Notes under the pieces: generated by a model
Databases searched by the model: none
What the model saw: the letters and a program-made list of their open reading frames with translations, nothing else
Told to the model about the DNA's origin: nothing
Made by a program: the position numbers and the translations under genes
From: Flavobacteriales bacterium
GTDB taxonomy: Bacteria; Bacteroidota; Bacteroidia; Flavobacteriales_F; PHOS-HE28
DNA: 64,000 nucleotides
Assembly (NCBI GenBank): GCA_016703105.1
Contig: JADJCS010000002.1
Coordinates: forward strand, 384,175-448,174
Reading direction: 5' to 3'
In this document: positions 62,042-64,000 of the stretch, one piece after another
Layout of the letters: each line of letters begins with the position of its first letter
How positions within the stretch are numbered: position 1 is the stretch's first letter

Positions 62042-64000
62042 ATGATCGGCACGGGGCCACATCCATGGAGAGCGGTCCTCTTCTCTGCACTGCTGCCCGT
62101 ATGGAGCATCACGCTAACCCACGCGCGATCTTCCCAGAACGATCCACAGTCTTCCGCACAGCCTCTGGATACGGCACTCCTGGCGCAACGCTTACAGCAG
62201 GTGGACGACATCATGGACGTGGATCCGGACAGTGCCTTCGCGATCCTGCATACGCTACCATCGGTGACCCATGAACCATGGCGCTCCTCGGTACGTGCCC
62301 GATCCTACGAGGTGGTGGCGCGTAGGGAACATGCATCTACCCAGCTGCTATCGGCACTGGCCAATTGCGATTCTGCGATCGAGCGGTACATCGCGATAGT
62401 TGATCAGCGCTCCGTGGGTAGGGTCACCCATCTCAAAGGCAACGTGCTGGTTACCGCCGGTGACTTCACCGGGGCTTCCGAGGCACTGGAGGAAGCATTG
62501 GCCTTCTTCACCATGCGGGATGACATGGTGCAGGTCGCAGGCATCCGGGCTTCCTTGGGTGCGATGCATTACTTCCAACGGCAATTCGAACGCGCGTGGG
62601 AACACTACCATGCCAGTCTTGCTCTCTACCAAACCGCCCAGAATGAAAGGGGCCTATCACGTGTATATGGGAAAATGGGGATCCTCGCAGCGGAGGTGGA
62701 GGTTCCGAACGGCTTGGAAAGGGCGCGAGCCTATACGGATACAGCGCTCCTGCTAGCCAGCCGGATTGAGGATGCCGTGCATATGTCTCGGATGCACGGG
62801 AATCTCGGGCTCATCTCCATGCATTTGAAGGACACCGCCGCTGCGAGATCCCACAATGAAGAAGCCCTGCGCATCGCGCAGGAGTTGGGCGATTCCCTCC
62901 TGATCATGCATGCATGGGAGAATCTCGGACAGTTGGCACTGCGGTCCGGAGCGTACACTACCACCTGCGCGAACTGCTCCCTGGTGTACGCGTACGCGCA
63001 ACGGCACCACATGCTCTCCTTCGCGCGGGACGCCATGCGCTGCATCATGGATGGGCACCGTTTACAAGGCAACTGGCACCTTTCCTTGTTGGCACTGATG
63101 CGGTACAATGATCTTCGCGACTCGACCTATGATGCCTCCTCCCGGGAGGAGATCCTCCGGCGCTCGCTGCGAAAGGAGGCAAGCCGCAGGGAATATGCGG
63201 ATAGTATCGCCCACATAGCCGAGGTGGAACGCTTGCGCAACCAGCGGACGATCGAGAAAATCCGCGCGGATCGTAACCGCGACCGGCTCGCCGTCCTGGG
63301 GTTCGGTGCCATCTTTCTCGCAGCGGGCAGCGGCTTGTTCTTCCATGTGGACCGCAGGCGACGACGGGAACGCTTCGAGCGCGATGCCGCCATTCTGGAG
63401 ACCAAGGCCCTACGCGCCCAGATGAACCCGCACTTCATCTTCAATGCGCTCACCAGCATCGGCGACTTCATCGACGAGAACGAGAAGACCCTGGCCAGGG
63501 ACTATCTCATGCGCTTCGCTGGCTTGATGCGCGCTGTGCTCGAGAACAGCCGCCACGCGGAGGTGCCGCTCGCCGAGGATCTGAAGGCCCTGCGCACCTA
63601 CCTCGAACTGGAGCGCCTCCGCATGTCCGACAAGTTCGACTTCACGATCGATGTGGATCTCTCCGTGGACCAGGTGAACACACTCGTGCCCCCGCTCGTC
63701 CTGCAACCCTTCATCGAGAACGCCATCTGGCATGGCATCGGCCGGAAGGAGGGCAAGGGGCATATCGCGGTCCGTATCCAACAGCAAGCAGGACATCTGC
63801 TCGTGCATGTCGAGGATGATGGTCCCGGCCGCACCGCCGAACAGCGACCGGCCGCACCAGCGGACGATGGTCCGAAAACCTCCCTGGGCACCGCCATCAC
63901 GCGGTCGCGCCTGGAAGCCGTGGGTCGGCAGCATCAAGGCCGGGCGGGCTTCCACTACGAGGACCTGCCGCAAGGGCTGCGCGTGGTCGTTGTCATGCCG
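62042..64000 (+). CDS. TPR-LytS sensor histidine kinase (partial, cut by right edge)
   Basis: About 653 residues from ATG 62042; the frame is open to the window end, so the C-terminus is missing. An N-terminal hydrophobic signal (AVLFSALLPVWSITLTHA) is followed by helical TPR-like repeats (AFFTMRDDMVQVAGIRASLG, MHLKDTAAARSHNEEALRIA), a membrane helix LAVLGFGAIFLAAGSGLFF (about 418-436) and the kinase domain: ALRAQMNPHFIFNALTSI with the phosphoacceptor His, LVPPLVLQPFIENAIWHGI (N-box) and VEDDGPGRTAE (G-box), reaching LGTAITRSRLEAVG near the end. Unlike its two neighbours it shows no frameshift. Together the three form a tandem paralogue array. Confidence 0.88.
   Translation, partial: MIGTGPHPWRAVLFSALLPVWSITLTHARSSQNDPQSSAQPLDTALLAQRLQQVDDIMDVDPDSAFAILHTLPSVTHEPWRSSVRARSYEVVARREHASTQLLSALANCDSAIERYIAIVDQRSVGRVTHLKGNVLVTAGDFTGASEALEEALAFFTMRDDMVQVAGIRASLGAMHYFQRQFERAWEHYHASLALYQTAQNERGLSRVYGKMGILAAEVEVPNGLERARAYTDTALLLASRIEDAVHMSRMHGNLGLISMHLKDTAAARSHNEEALRIAQELGDSLLIMHAWENLGQLALRSGAYTTTCANCSLVYAYAQRHHMLSFARDAMRCIMDGHRLQGNWHLSLLALMRYNDLRDSTYDASSREEILRRSLRKEASRREYADSIAHIAEVERLRNQRTIEKIRADRNRDRLAVLGFGAIFLAAGSGLFFHVDRRRRRERFERDAAILETKALRAQMNPHFIFNALTSIGDFIDENEKTLARDYLMRFAGLMRAVLENSRHAEVPLAEDLKALRTYLELERLRMSDKFDFTIDVDLSVDQVNTLVPPLVLQPFIENAIWHGIGRKEGKGHIAVRIQQQAGHLLVHVEDDGPGRTAEQRPAAPADDGPKTSLGTAITRSRLEAVGRQHQGRAGFHYEDLPQGLRVVVVMP

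Overview
The window looks like a chromosome segment of a GC-rich member of the Bacteroidota, most likely near Flavobacteriales. The signs are: bshA (bacillithiol synthesis); secreted proteins ending in type IX secretion (T9SS) sorting domains of type A (YPNP/LPNPF motifs) and type B (NAFTPDGDGVND motif); TPR-LytS sensor kinases; a ComA-type phosphosulfolactate synthase; an rny-zapA cluster; and repeated TAnnTTTG promoter elements, the -7 box of this phylum, ahead of several genes and both tRNAs. The placement is an inference from gene content.

Layout. 1-9.4 kb: a membrane-anchored patatin phospholipase cut by the left edge, two histidine-degradation genes (ftcD, hutI) separated by an outer-membrane protein and a CPBP protease, then bshA and a CoA-transferase. 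9.4-19.7 kb: tRNA-Leu(GAG), tRNA-Lys(TTT), a very small T9SS-tagged protein, aroK, a PyrR-like phosphoribosyltransferase, several methyltransferases (TPMT-like, RlmD, FkbM) and a lone amino-acid adenylation enzyme. 19.7-22.3 kb: an intergenic repeat patch, a T9SS protein and an AT-richer TIR-like gene with an apparent -1 frameshift on an A AAA AAG heptamer. 22.3-33.9 kb: GDPD lipoprotein and M23 peptidase; coiled-coil/zapA/rny; a methyltransferase and a sugar epimerase; an Rrf2 regulator beside an SLC13 transporter; a GT-C-like membrane protein. 34-45 kb: WD40 protein with a palindromic insertion, rhodanese, ComA, a TPR protein, a T9SS thioredoxin and a large aromatic-rich secreted protein. 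45-47 kb: dispersed repeats and a decayed IS110-type element. 47-57.5 kb: a block of large secreted proteins (VCBS/T9SS-A, beta-barrel, roughly 1,950-residue PKD-like T9SS-B protein, T9SS-A). 57.6-64 kb: three consecutive TPR-LytS sensor kinases, the first with degenerate catalytic residues, the last cut by the right edge.

Sequence quality matters here. At least ten genes are interrupted by what look like single-base indels, most of them restored by adding or removing one base. Either the assembly carries residual indel errors (typical of long-read data) or the region is decaying. The evenly spread, single-base pattern in otherwise well-conserved genes favours error. One apparent TPR-ComA fusion is explained this way. 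This also tempers any claim of programmed frameshifting.
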